From: Desulfobacterales bacterium
GTDB taxonomy: Bacteria > Desulfobacterota > Desulfobacteria > Desulfobacterales > UBA11574
Assembly: GCA_030145345.1 (NCBI GenBank)
Contig: JAQYVT010000010.1
Coordinates: forward strand, 1-60,924
Direction: 5' to 3'
DNA: 60,924 nucleotides
This document shows, in pieces, positions 19,814 through 27,859 of the stretch (positions are counted from its first letter, which is position 1; each line of letters begins with the position of its first letter). Both the position numbers and the translations under genes were made by a program. The notes under the pieces were generated by a model. The model ran no database searches, was not told the DNA's origin, and saw only the letters and a list, made by a program, of their open reading frames with translations.

Positions 19814-19828
19814 GCAATTCACATGCCA
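19814..19828 (-). promoter_or_regulatory. Sigma-54 promoter for the kinase operon at 19771
   Basis: On the minus strand it reads TGGCAT-GTGAA-TTGC followed by T, matching the -24/-12 consensus TGGCAC-N5-TTGC with one change. Transcription would begin near 19803, some 32 bases before the corrected start. The matching dyad site is centred 120 bp upstream. Confidence 0.8.
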
Positions 19829-19922
19829 AATACACCGACAAAGGGGATTTCGACTAATATTCTAAATTAATTGATTTTTTATAATTACGAAAAATTTTTA
19901 AGATGAAAATCGAAAGGGGCTA

Positions 19923-19948
19923 TGTCAGGATTATTTACAGGTTGTAAA
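19923..19948 (-). promoter_or_regulatory. Upstream activator dyad, site a
   Basis: TGTCAG lies at 19923-19928 and the dyad TTTACA-GGT-TGTAAA at 19934-19948. TGTCAG is on the promoter side. The centre is 120 bp from the sigma-54 promoter at 19814-19828. Confidence 0.75.
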
Positions 19949-20161
19949 AAAACCGGAACAGCGTGGCGCATAAAGGTGCACCCTTTACTTGAAACCGGGC
20001 CCACGTCTACTAACCCTGAAGCCCCGGTGCTTTGCGGGTTTTTATTTTTCTCTTTGTGCAGGATGGCATGATCTGAAGTGATTGGCTGTCTGTATCGCAG
20101 ATGACCAGGAGATTCGCTATGGGAGAATTGACGCAATGGCGTTTTGGATTGAAGAAAGAAC

Positions 20162-20186
20162 TACCCCGCAGGAGAGCTGCGAGGTA
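20162..20186. repeat. REP-like palindrome (TACCCCGCAG...CTGCGAGGTA)
   Basis: TACCCCGCAG pairs with CTGCGAGGTA around a short GAGAG loop. It is related to the units at 7783-7806 and 45811-45838. Confidence 0.55.
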
Positions 20187-20218
20187 TCAAAATGATTCGG
20201 TTTTTAATCGATACCCTG

Positions 20219-20283
20219 CCGGTGAAATAGGCGTTGCCCCAGAGGAATAGGCTTCGCATTCCACGGGGTAAACATTTCACCGG
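20219..20283. repeat. Nested long hairpin with AGGCTTCGC loop
   Basis: Three nested stems are present: CCGGTGAAAT with ATTTCACCGG (outer, 10 bp), CCCC with GGGG, and GGAAT with ATTCC around the loop AGGCTTCGC. The same loop with GTGAAAT/ATTTCAC arms recurs at 32342-32375, so this is a repeated family rather than a lone terminator. Confidence 0.6.
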
Positions 20284-20604
20284 ACAGACAGATTCAAGGC
20301 ATCCGGTACGAAGTCCGGCTGATAAAGCGGGATAAACCGCCGTCTTCTACTGCGAGCCGTTGATAACCCGCCTGAGGCGGACAAGCGTAGGAGATGGGGT
20401 ATCATCAGCTTGTCCGCCGCCGGAGGGCTTTCCCGAAGGCCAAACAAAACGGGATGGTATTAGAAGATTTATATCTCATCTATAGAAGCGTTATGAAAAA
20501 CCATTGGTATCCACAAAATATATAGAAAACTGAACACTTATAACATCTCTTTCAGTTTGTTTACGATCAATTGGGGTATTAAACCCGTCGGAAATGGTAT
20601 GATG

Positions 20605-21048
20605 TCAGGAAAGCCCACCGCTTTTTCTGACCAATAGCTTGACTTCAGCTTTTCGGATTCGCTCTTCCTGTTCGTCTTTTCTCTTTCGGGCCCCTTCCAG
20701 CTTGGCGGAAAGATCACCGAAATCCGCCGGCTTCATCAGGTAATCGAATGCCCCTAATTTCATCCCTTCGACGGCGGTTTCGGTACTCCCGTGTCCTGTA
20801 AGCATAATGACTTCCACCAGGGGAAATTGTTTCTTTATTTCTCTTAATGTTTCGATACCATCCATACCGGGCATCTTGATATCCAGAATAACCACATCAA
20901 TGGGCGTCGTTACCAGTGTATCGAGTCCTTCCTGTCCACTGTAGGCTATGGAAACTTTTTCACCCAATTCCTTTAATCTTAGAGAAAGCATTTCCACAAA
21001 ATCTTCCTCATCGTCGACCAAGAGTACCTTTGTGGGTATCTTTATCAT
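20605..21048 (-). CDS. Stand-alone response-regulator receiver
   Basis: The 147-residue CheY-like receiver has LVDDEED, VVILDIKMPG, MLTGHGS and MKPAD. It ends with the shared basic helix (EERIRKAEVKLLVRKSGG), with no output domain. It lies 21 bp downstream of the receiver-kinase fusion gene and is the last gene of the operon that starts at 26582. AAAGGAGA precedes the ATG. Confidence 0.85.
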   Translation of the reverse strand: MIKIPTKVLLVDDEEDFVEMLSLRLKELGEKVSIAYSGQEGLDTLVTTPIDVVILDIKMPGMDGIETLREIKKQFPLVEVIMLTGHGSTETAVEGMKLGAFDYLMKPADFGDLSAKLEGARKRKDEQEERIRKAEVKLLVRKSGGLS

Positions 21049-21069
21049 GTTTTTGTCTCCTTTATATAC

Positions 21070-22272
21070 TTATGGTGTTGATTTGCTTTTATTTGCCAAA
21101 CGGTCTAAAAATCGGATGCGTTCGTCCTGATCGAGATCTTCTTTTATTTTACAATATCTCGGCAAGTTGACATAAAAACTGGTGCCGTCACCCAACCGGC
21201 TTTCCACGTCTATGGTCCCACACAGCTTTTCAACAATACCGCGGGTAACAAACAGTCCAAGACCCGTCCCCTCACTCGGTGGTTTGGTGCTGAAAAACGG
21301 TTCGAATATCTTCTTCATATTCTCTTTTGGGATGCCTTGTCCGTTGTCCCTTACCGTGAGTTTTACCGTATCACCCACAGCTTCAAGAATAACCGTAATT
21401 CTGCCTCCGGCATCGGTTGCGTAAATGGCATTGGTCAAAAGATTGATCAGCACCTGCCGAAACTGATAGGCGTCACTCCAGATGGTTCCGGTGTCGGGGG
21501 CTATTTCACGCACAATTTGGATATCTTTGTTCGTTGCTTCCCTTTTTACCAGATGAACCGCCTCTTCCGCGAGTTCCACAAGATCTACTTCAGCGAAGAC
21601 GGAATCATCTTTTTTAGCGAACCCCAGAAGCTGGACGGTAATTCTTTTGGCCCTCTCTACGCCTTTCTCTATTTTGTCGAGGGCCTTTTCAAAGTCCTTT
21701 TTGCGAGGTATCCCCGCCATTTCTTGTTTGCTTAGAATCAGCTTCAGCCATCCCGCCGACTCGTTAATAATTGCCAGTGGATTATTAATTTCATGGGCCA
21801 CACCCGCGGCCAGTGTTCCCAGAGAAGCCAGTCTTTCAGTGGTCATCATCTGCTCTTCCATGTATTTCCTGAATTCAGCTTCTTCGAATTTTTCTTCTTC
21901 TCGCTTGATTTTTTCATACGCCTGTTTGATTTTGCCAAACAGATGTTCGAATTCTATGGGCTTACTCAGATAATCAAATGCGCCGGTTTTAATTCCCTCG
22001 ACACCGTCCTGTGTCGCTGCATGACCGGTTAAAAAAATGACTTCTGTTTTCGGATATTTTTCCTTGATGTGCCCAAGAACCGCAATGCCGTCCATTCCGG
22101 GCATTTTAACATCCAATACCACGACATCGACTCGTTTATTTTCAAGAATGGCCAGCGCTTTTTCTCCATTTTCCGCCTGCAAAGGAGAGATGCCTTTTTT
22201 TATCAGACGCTTGGCAAGGGTATTGCGAAAATCGTCTTCGTCGTCAACAAGAAGAAGGTGTATGTTTTGCAT
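21070..22272 (-). CDS. Receiver-histidine kinase fusion (soluble)
   Basis: The 400-residue cytoplasmic protein has an N-terminal receiver (1-120; LVDDEDDF, VVVLDVKMPG, FLTGH, SKPI), a helical linker (EEEKFEEAEFRKYMEEQ), HisKA with AHEINNP at about 165, and HATPase_c with DNGQGIP and STKPPSEGTGLGLF. The linker matches the C-terminal tail of the lone receivers nearby, suggesting a shared ancestor. It may take phosphate from the Cache kinase and pass it to the receiver at 20605-21048 in a relay. It follows the DASS carrier gene. Confidence 0.85.
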   Translation of the reverse strand: MQNIHLLLVDDEDDFRNTLAKRLIKKGISPLQAENGEKALAILENKRVDVVVLDVKMPGMDGIAVLGHIKEKYPKTEVIFLTGHAATQDGVEGIKTGAFDYLSKPIEFEHLFGKIKQAYEKIKREEEKFEEAEFRKYMEEQMMTTERLASLGTLAAGVAHEINNPLAIINESAGWLKLILSKQEMAGIPRKKDFEKALDKIEKGVERAKRITVQLLGFAKKDDSVFAEVDLVELAEEAVHLVKREATNKDIQIVREIAPDTGTIWSDAYQFRQVLINLLTNAIYATDAGGRITVILEAVGDTVKLTVRDNGQGIPKENMKKIFEPFFSTKPPSEGTGLGLFVTRGIVEKLCGTIDVESRLGDGTSFYVNLPRYCKIKEDLDQDERIRFLDRLANKSKSTP

Positions 22273-22373
22273 ATTTGTTTACTCCGCTCGGAAATGACGT
22301 TCTACAAATATCATTTTTTTCCTCAACCATGTTCCACACTGCGATTTTCCGATATGTGAAATCGAAGATTTGA

Positions 22374-23954
22374 CTACACCAGCCCCAATATTTTCCACCA
22401 CGTGGATGCCACTATTATCAAAATGAGCAATAAAATCGGCGTGGCAACAAGTCCTACTTTCGTGAGATCCGATGCCTTAAAATACCGATAGCTGTAAGCA
22501 ATGGCATTGGGCGGACAACCGATCACCAAAAGCATGGCAAAAGAAGTGGCCAAACCCAGGCAGAGTGCAATAACCGTGGGGTCTACCCCCTCTAACCTGG
22601 CCATGGGAATTACGATGGGCAAAATCAAGGCTGCAGCCGCCACGTTGGCCATGGCATTGGTAACCAAGGCCCCGAAAACAGCAACACCGGCAAACAACAA
22701 CAGCCAACCGCCCCCCTGTACCAGGGGAAAGAACAGGTTTGCAAAATAAGTGGCCGCACCGGAGTAGCCCATGGCCAAGCCAAGGGAAATGCCGCCGCCG
22801 AAAATAAAAAGAGCGGTTCCCCACTCCAGATTATCATTTATATCTTCCCATTTCAAGATGCCAAAAAGAACCAGGGCACCAACGCCCAACATTCCGGTCA
22901 CCGAGTAATGAATACCATGAAAACCTTTGGTTAACCACAGCGCAAATGTCAACCCTATGATAATCAATGCCTTTTTTTCCAGAGGGCTCCATGGACCGAT
23001 TTCCTCATCAAATACAGGTAGTTGATATTTCGGATTCGGCCGAAAAACCAGATAAACGATGGATACCGCTACCGGTACGCAAATAATCGCCGCCGGCATG
23101 GCGTATTTTATCCAATCGAAAAAGCTGATTTCAAGTCCGGTAAATTCCTTAAGAAACGCAGCCGCTACCATACAGCGACCGCCGCCGATCAAGGATCCCA
23201 TCCCGCCGCAAGAACAGGCAAAGGGAAGTGACAGCATCATGAATTTGGCCGTCCTCGAGTGGGGCTCAATACCGGCAGCCCGCATCAAGGGGAGCATGGT
23301 GATAATTCCGATGGCGCATGCCGCGGCATCATGCATAAACGACGAAGATATTCCTAAACTGACGGCAATAATAAAAGTAAACTTGGTAACACTGGTCCCT
23401 GCTTTTTTGACAATAAAATGTCCAAGTCGTTTGGTAATCCCGGCTTTATCCAGGGAGATGGCAAAGATCAAACAACACATGATAAAAACCACCACCGGAT
23501 GCATATACGGTGCCCAGGCGTCTTTGACGTCACTGATGCCCATAAAGACGAGAAAAACGCCAATACAAATGGCCGTAATCTCCAGAGGAATCGGTTCCGC
23601 AACAAAAAGAAAAATAAGCACAACCAGCACCGCTAAAAATCGCTTGGCTTTTGGCGAAAGACCATTGATATAATCGACCTCGACGCCTTTCATTTTCAGT
23701 TGGTCCGCCGTTTCCATCAGAAATTGTGCTGTGGATTCCGGACGTTCGGGTTGTATTGCTTCTAAAACATATTCTTTTGCATCCGTCTTTTCAGCAGCCG
23801 ATAAGGTGAAGTAACTGTTTACATTCTGAAACAATAACCGGTTATCATCACCGGTTATTTTAAATTTTGTTCCCTCCGGTCTGGGTAACAGCAAAACGAT
23901 GATACCAAGCGCTAACGCAAAACATAACTGGAACGTTTTCGTCTTAATAAACAT
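22374..23954 (-). CDS. DASS/SLC13-type anion permease
   Basis: The 526-residue carrier starts at the ATG at 23954; an upstream TTG is rejected because the ribosome site AAAGGAGA lies between the two. TM1 is followed by LLLPRPEG and about 80 polar residues, then about 11 more helices. GGMGSLIGGGRC and VIGCPPNAIA mark the clamp regions. The SNT positions read HDA and ANV, further from the norm than in the other two carriers. It lies between a receiver gene and the receiver-kinase fusion gene. Confidence 0.82.
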   Translation of the reverse strand: MFIKTKTFQLCFALALGIIVLLLPRPEGTKFKITGDDNRLLFQNVNSYFTLSAAEKTDAKEYVLEAIQPERPESTAQFLMETADQLKMKGVEVDYINGLSPKAKRFLAVLVVLIFLFVAEPIPLEITAICIGVFLVFMGISDVKDAWAPYMHPVVVFIMCCLIFAISLDKAGITKRLGHFIVKKAGTSVTKFTFIIAVSLGISSSFMHDAAACAIGIITMLPLMRAAGIEPHSRTAKFMMLSLPFACSCGGMGSLIGGGRCMVAAAFLKEFTGLEISFFDWIKYAMPAAIICVPVAVSIVYLVFRPNPKYQLPVFDEEIGPWSPLEKKALIIIGLTFALWLTKGFHGIHYSVTGMLGVGALVLFGILKWEDINDNLEWGTALFIFGGGISLGLAMGYSGAATYFANLFFPLVQGGGWLLLFAGVAVFGALVTNAMANVAAAALILPIVIPMARLEGVDPTVIALCLGLATSFAMLLVIGCPPNAIAYSYRYFKASDLTKVGLVATPILLLILIIVASTWWKILGLV

Positions 23955-23965
23955 TTCTTCTCCTT

Positions 23966-24352
23966 TCAAATCCGTTGTTGATACGCTTCTTTGATCTTGA
24001 CCATCAATTCCTCAAAATCACAGGGTTTTGTCAGATAATCAAAAGCGCCGAATCGAACACCGTCTCTGGCCGCTTCTTCGGACCCGTGCCCTGTCAGCAT
24101 AATGACCGGAAGATCTGGGGCTATTTTTTTGAAAATTTTCAAAATTTCGATGCCGTCCATATCTTCCATCTTCAAATCGAGGACCGTCACATCAAAGTCT
24201 TCCTTCCTCAGGGCTTGCAAAGCCTCTGTACCGCTGTATGCCCGGGTAACCTCAATGTTCCGTTTGGACATCCGCTTTGAAATAACGTCCACAAAGCCTC
24301 TTTCATCATCCACGAGAAGGATCTTTATCGGTTTGTTTTTGTCTTCAAACAT
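23966..24352 (-). CDS. Stand-alone response-regulator receiver
   Basis: From the ATG at 24352, nine bases after AGGA, the protein has 128 residues and is purely a receiver: LVDDERGF, VTVLDLKMEDMDG, MLTGHGS and TKPC. An ORF extension upstream of this start lacks a ribosome site. Unlike the other lone receivers it has no C-terminal helix. It is encoded between the Cache kinase and the DASS carrier. Confidence 0.83.
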   Translation of the reverse strand: MFEDKNKPIKILLVDDERGFVDVISKRMSKRNIEVTRAYSGTEALQALRKEDFDVTVLDLKMEDMDGIEILKIFKKIAPDLPVIMLTGHGSEEAARDGVRFGAFDYLTKPCDFEELMVKIKEAYQQRI

Positions 24353-24457
24353 GATATTTTTCCTGTAATATGTTAGAGAAAAATAGCGCTGAAGGTAACT
24401 TCTCAATACGTTGTAAATAGAGATCCTTCTTTACGTTTCGTTTTGAGCTTCCAGCGC

Positions 24458-26155
24458 TCAACGCTCCGGAGGACCTTTTACCGGAAGACGGATGTGAAAC
24501 GTGGTTCCCGAATCGATAACGCTTTCCACCTCTATTTGGCCCCCTATTTTTTGAATAATGCCGTAACAAATGGACAATCCGAGACCGGTTCCTTTCCCCA
24601 CCGGCTTGGTGGTGAAAAACGGTTCAAATATTCTGGAAAGGTTGGCTTCCGGAATCCCGCGTCCGTTGTCAGACACTTCAATACCGATACCATCCCCTTC
24701 AGAATACGTGGTTATGGTTAATTCACCGCCCGTTATTTCCATGGCATCTACAGAATTGTTGATCAGGTTTAAAAGGATCTGCTGCATTTCCGACTGGGCC
24801 AGATACGTAATGGGCAGATTATTTTCTAAATTTGTATGAATCGTTATCTTGCTGTATTTTGCTCTCTGTTCCGAAAGTGCGACCAGTTCCTTAACCAAAT
24901 CGTTGATCTGTGTTTCCTGAATCCTGGAGTCGGTCTTTCTTGCAAAACTGAGCAGCTTGTGCGTAATTTCTTTGCAGCGCTGTCCCTGGGTTTTAATCTG
25001 TTTCAATGCCCTTTCAAATTCTTCCAGGTTCTCACTTTTATGGAACTCTTCTTCCTCCAGCAAATCTTTAATCCAGCCGGCTTCTTCCACCATAATGGCC
25101 ACAGGATTGTTGATTTCATGGGCGATACCGGCGGCCAGTTTTCCTACGGATGCCAGTTTACCGGTTTCAACAATCTGTTTGTTCATCATCTCTTTTTCGT
25201 GATCGGCCATGGCGATGCGGTTGACCATCCGTTTCGAAAGGAACAATGCGGCAAAGACAATTCCAATGGCGCCGAACACGATAATCGTAATGGCTACGAT
25301 AATCGTTCTATTAAGATCTAAATAAGCGTCACGATGATTTTGTTGATACACCAACAGCCAATCGCCATTCTTTAGAAACGCCGCCACATAAATTATTTTT
25401 TTGCCCGAATCATCGGCCTTTTCAACGATATGAACTTTTTGTGGATCATCTTCCTCTATCTTTAAAAATTCCCGATAAGGCCTTTTTTTCGGCGCGATAT
25501 CGAAGAAAGGTTTGGTTTGAAAATTTCCGTCTCTGTTGAGGATGTATGCAAACCCTGTTTCGCCGATACGGACATTCTTGACGAAGTCATTAAAGGCCAC
25601 AAAATCAATGGTCGCCCTCAGGATAAAGGGTTCACCCATCCAGTTATCTTTCACCGCCACGATAAAATGAGGGAGCCCCCGTAGACCCAAAAACACATCA
25701 CTGATGAAATACCGGGTCTGCATGGCCTTTTTGAACCAGTCCGCCTCAAAGTATAATGCTTTTCCGAGTCGAAAAGGGCCTGCATACGCCACCTGGAGTC
25801 CCTGTGAAGTTACGACACCCAGGTCTACGAAAACAGGGCCAAAAGACTGTTGAAGCATTTCCAATCTGTCCTGAAGAAAAGATGCTTCCTTCAACTCATC
25901 AAAACAGAATGTTTCCGCAAGGAATCGGATATCTGCTAATTTCTCTTTTAAAAAATTGTCGATATTCTGTTTATGCTTCAGGACCAGTTCATTTAAGTGA
26001 GCTTGAACTTTTTCATGGTAGGACGTATGGTACTGGTAAAGGATGATACTGCTGACCAGGATCATGGGTGTCAGTGAAACCATGATGATGGTCAGGATCA
26101 TTTTTCGAGTTAACAATCGGTAATAGGCGTTGTTTTTAGTTTTTGCTTGTTCCAT
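24458..26155 (-). CDS. Membrane sensor histidine kinase with periplasmic double Cache domain
   Basis: The 565-residue protein has TM1 at about 16-38, the Cache sensor with [22 protein letters not shown]2 at about 280-305, HisKA with [11 protein letters not shown], and HATPase_c with DNGRGIP and [14 protein letters not shown]. It is the third Cache paralogue. It begins two bases after the stop of the preceding gene, so the two are co-transcribed from the sigma-54 promoter at 26671-26685. The receiver at 23966-24352 is its likely partner. Confidence 0.88.
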   Translation of the reverse strand: MEQAKTKNNAYYRLLTRKMILTIIMVSLTPMILVSSIILYQYHTSYHEKVQAHLNELVLKHKQNIDNFLKEKLADIRFLAETFCFDELKEASFLQDRLEMLQQSFGPVFVDLGVVTSQGLQVAYAGPFRLGKALYFEADWFKKAMQTRYFISDVFLGLRGLPHFIVAVKDNWMGEPFILRATIDFVAFNDFVKNVRIGETGFAYILNRDGNFQTKPFFDIAPKKRPYREFLKIEEDDPQKVHIVEKADDSGKKIIYVAAFLKNGDWLLVYQQNHRDAYLDLNRTIIVAITIIVFGAIGIVFAALFLSKRMVNRIAMADHEKEMMNKQIVETGKLASVGKLAAGIAHEINNPVAIMVEEAGWIKDLLEEEEFHKSENLEEFERALKQIKTQGQRCKEITHKLLSFARKTDSRIQETQINDLVKELVALSEQRAKYSKITIHTNLENNLPITYLAQSEMQQILLNLINNSVDAMEITGGELTITTYSEGDGIGIEVSDNGRGIPEANLSRIFEPFFTTKPVGKGTGLGLSICYGIIQKIGGQIEVESVIDSGTTFHIRLPVKGPPER

Positions 26156-26156
26156 G

Positions 26157-26582
26157 TCAGATCGTCTCTTTAAAACGTTTTGGGTCCTCAGATGTTTTGA
26201 ACCTTTTGGGATAACATTTTAAGAGGAGTTCACTGACTAAATTTTTCAGGGTTTCGCTACTGTTTCCCTGTTTTGGAACAAACATCACCGGCTTCAATCT
26301 CAGGGAATATTCGAGATAATCAAAGAAATAACCGTGGATTACAAGCGGCAACGCGGGGATACGGTCTTCAAGGCTTTTAAACAAATTCAATTCGCTTGCA
26401 CCCGGAAGATCCGGATCTAAAATAAGGAGATCAATCGGTGCGGAGCTGTAAACCAACTTCAATACTTCCCTGCTGTTTTTTGCCAATTGAACATTGTAGC
26501 CTTCGGTGACCATTTCCCGCCTTAAAAACTCTCTGATATGGGGATTTCGCTCACCGATTAATATGTTAAATTTCTGTTTCAT
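26157..26582 (-). CDS. Degenerate receiver-domain protein
   Basis: The 141-residue protein follows the receiver fold with Asp in LLILDPDLPG, but the usual acidic pair is replaced by GER (LIGERNPHI), the Thr/Ser position reads IHGYF, and the loop before Lys is altered (FVPKQG). Mg2+ binding and phosphorylation may be impaired, so it could act as a pseudo-receiver binding partner. It is the first gene of the sigma-54 operon that continues through the Cache kinase, receiver and carrier to 20605. Its ribosome site is weak. Confidence 0.65.
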   Translation of the reverse strand: MKQKFNILIGERNPHIREFLRREMVTEGYNVQLAKNSREVLKLVYSSAPIDLLILDPDLPGASELNLFKSLEDRIPALPLVIHGYFFDYLEYSLRLKPVMFVPKQGNSSETLKNLVSELLLKCYPKRFKTSEDPKRFKETI

Positions 26583-26670
26583 GAATTATTTTTGGTTATT
26601 TTAAAAAAGACGGTTTTATTAACGCTCCAGAAAACCATAATCTTTCGACAATGATGCACGATCTTAAAAA

Positions 26671-26685
26671 GCAATGTTTGTGCCA
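26671..26685 (-). promoter_or_regulatory. Sigma-54 promoter for the operon starting at 26582
   Basis: On the minus strand it reads TGGCAC-AAACA-TTGC followed by T, a perfect -24/-12 match. Transcription should start near 26660. The dyad site lies 121 bp upstream, centre to centre. Confidence 0.88.
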
Positions 26686-26780
26686 GAAAAAGGTGAGAAA
26701 AATATATCTTTAACCCACTAATATTTCTAATATTTATCTTAGAGAAACGGACTATAAAAATTATTGTAAAAAACGATTTG

Positions 26781-26807
26781 TGTCAGATATTTTTACACTA
26801 TGTAAAA
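26781..26807 (-). promoter_or_regulatory. Upstream activator dyad, site b
   Basis: TGTCAG at 26781-26786 is followed by the extended dyad TTTTACA-CTA-TGTAAAA (26791-26807). TGTCAG is on the promoter side. The rest of the gap to 27038 shows no gene. Confidence 0.8.
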
Positions 26808-27038
26808 GGCAGATCGTATAGATCATCAAACAGGTCTTTAAGTTAATGGAAAATGAGGTGCCGGTGTGTTGAGATATTTGGGGACATCTGAATTACAAAC
26901 TGGGACTTGAGACATCCCAATACTTCAACCAAAACCTAAAGATTTCAATGTATACCGCACACTTCGATATTTGCCTTCCGAATGGGGTTAAAGCCACTCG
27001 ACATTGAGAGAATTTCCTGAAGCGGCATTGCACCCGGG

Positions 27039-27716
27039 CTAAAAGGTCTCACGACTGATTTCACGGCGATCGACCATGTAAAGAAGTGTCGCTTTTTTTC
27101 TAAGCGCTTCTTTGAGATTGTTGAGTTTGAATCGGTCAATACCGTACATGCGAATATACACCCGGCGAAATCCTTTGGGGGATAAATCGTAAGAAGTCAA
27201 AATACTCGCCATACGCCCGCCGTATTCTCGAATCGTGTCGGCGACCTCTTTGACGGATCCCGGCTGATCTTCTACTTCCAGGCCGAATTGAATCCCCCTT
27301 CTTTCTGAACCGGTCAGTGAAATTATCACTCTGAAAACGTCATTTTGAGTGATCGCGCCGAGGATATCACCGTACGGATCGATGACCGGCGCTCCGGATA
27401 TTTTATGCTTCAAAAGTATCTCCGCAGTCTCTTCTATGGTATAGTCGAAAGGAATCGTGATGGGATTCTTCGTCATGATTTCCTTAAGTTTAATGTTCGA
27501 AATTAAATATAAAAGTTCATGAATTTCCAGGCTGGTGGCCTCGGAAGCGGACGCCCTTTTGAGATCCCGATCGGTCACGATTCCAACGAGCTTGCCCTTT
27601 TTCATAACCGGCAACATTTTAATATCATGTTTTTTTAACAATTTGATTGCATCGTTCATGGAATCGTTTTCATCGACGGTGATCGCCGGTTTACTCATCC
27701 AATTCTTTACTAACAT
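27039..27716 (-). CDS. CBS-domain pair with C-terminal ACT-like domain (AcuB-like)
   Basis: The 225-residue protein has two CBS motifs (about 1-60, VKNWMSKPAITV, and 75-135, LKEIMTKNPITI) and then an ACT-like regulatory domain (about 143-215, GIQFGLEVEDQPGSVKEVAD). The arrangement matches AcuB-type proteins, which respond to adenine nucleotides and amino acids and are linked to acetoin or acetyl-CoA metabolism. It lies 143 bp downstream of the synthetase-acetyltransferase gene, possibly on the same transcript. AAAGGAG precedes the ATG. Confidence 0.8.
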   Translation of the reverse strand: MLVKNWMSKPAITVDENDSMNDAIKLLKKHDIKMLPVMKKGKLVGIVTDRDLKRASASEATSLEIHELLYLISNIKLKEIMTKNPITIPFDYTIEETAEILLKHKISGAPVIDPYGDILGAITQNDVFRVIISLTGSERRGIQFGLEVEDQPGSVKEVADTIREYGGRMASILTSYDLSPKGFRRVYIRMYGIDRFKLNNLKEALRKKATLLYMVDRREISRETF

Positions 27717-27811
27717 GATGACGCTCCTTTCATTTCATCGTAATTCCTTAATAAAATCCTGAAAAAACAAAGAATATTCATTAAACTGTCTGATAATGCT
27801 AACAATTTTAT

Positions 27812-27848
27812 GTCAATGAAGCTCCCCGCCCCAAGGGGACGGGGTTTT
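27812..27848. other. GC-rich hairpin between two genes
   Basis: CCCCG-CCCCAAGGGG-A-CGGGG folds as a nested hairpin near 27823-27844. It is followed by TTTTG on the plus strand only, whereas the flanking genes run on the minus strand, so it is not a clear terminator for them. It could stabilise or process the mRNA between the synthetase and CBS genes. Confidence 0.4.
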
Positions 27849-27859
27849 GAAAATCGTAA

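Larger units (their letters stand above)
19949..20604. other. Gene-free interval rich in palindromes
   Basis: No coding sequence is supported here. A GC-rich hairpin followed by T-rich sequence lies near 20012-20045 (plus strand). REP-like units occupy 20162-20283, and Pro/Gly-free, GC-rich inverted segments continue to about 20450 (TTGTCCGCC around 20410 against GGCGGACAAG near 20375). Confidence 0.5.

Noticed and set aside
20219-20283. Simple Rho-independent terminator
   Set aside because: No T-tract follows on either strand, and the loop sequence recurs at 32342-32375, so a repeat is more likely.
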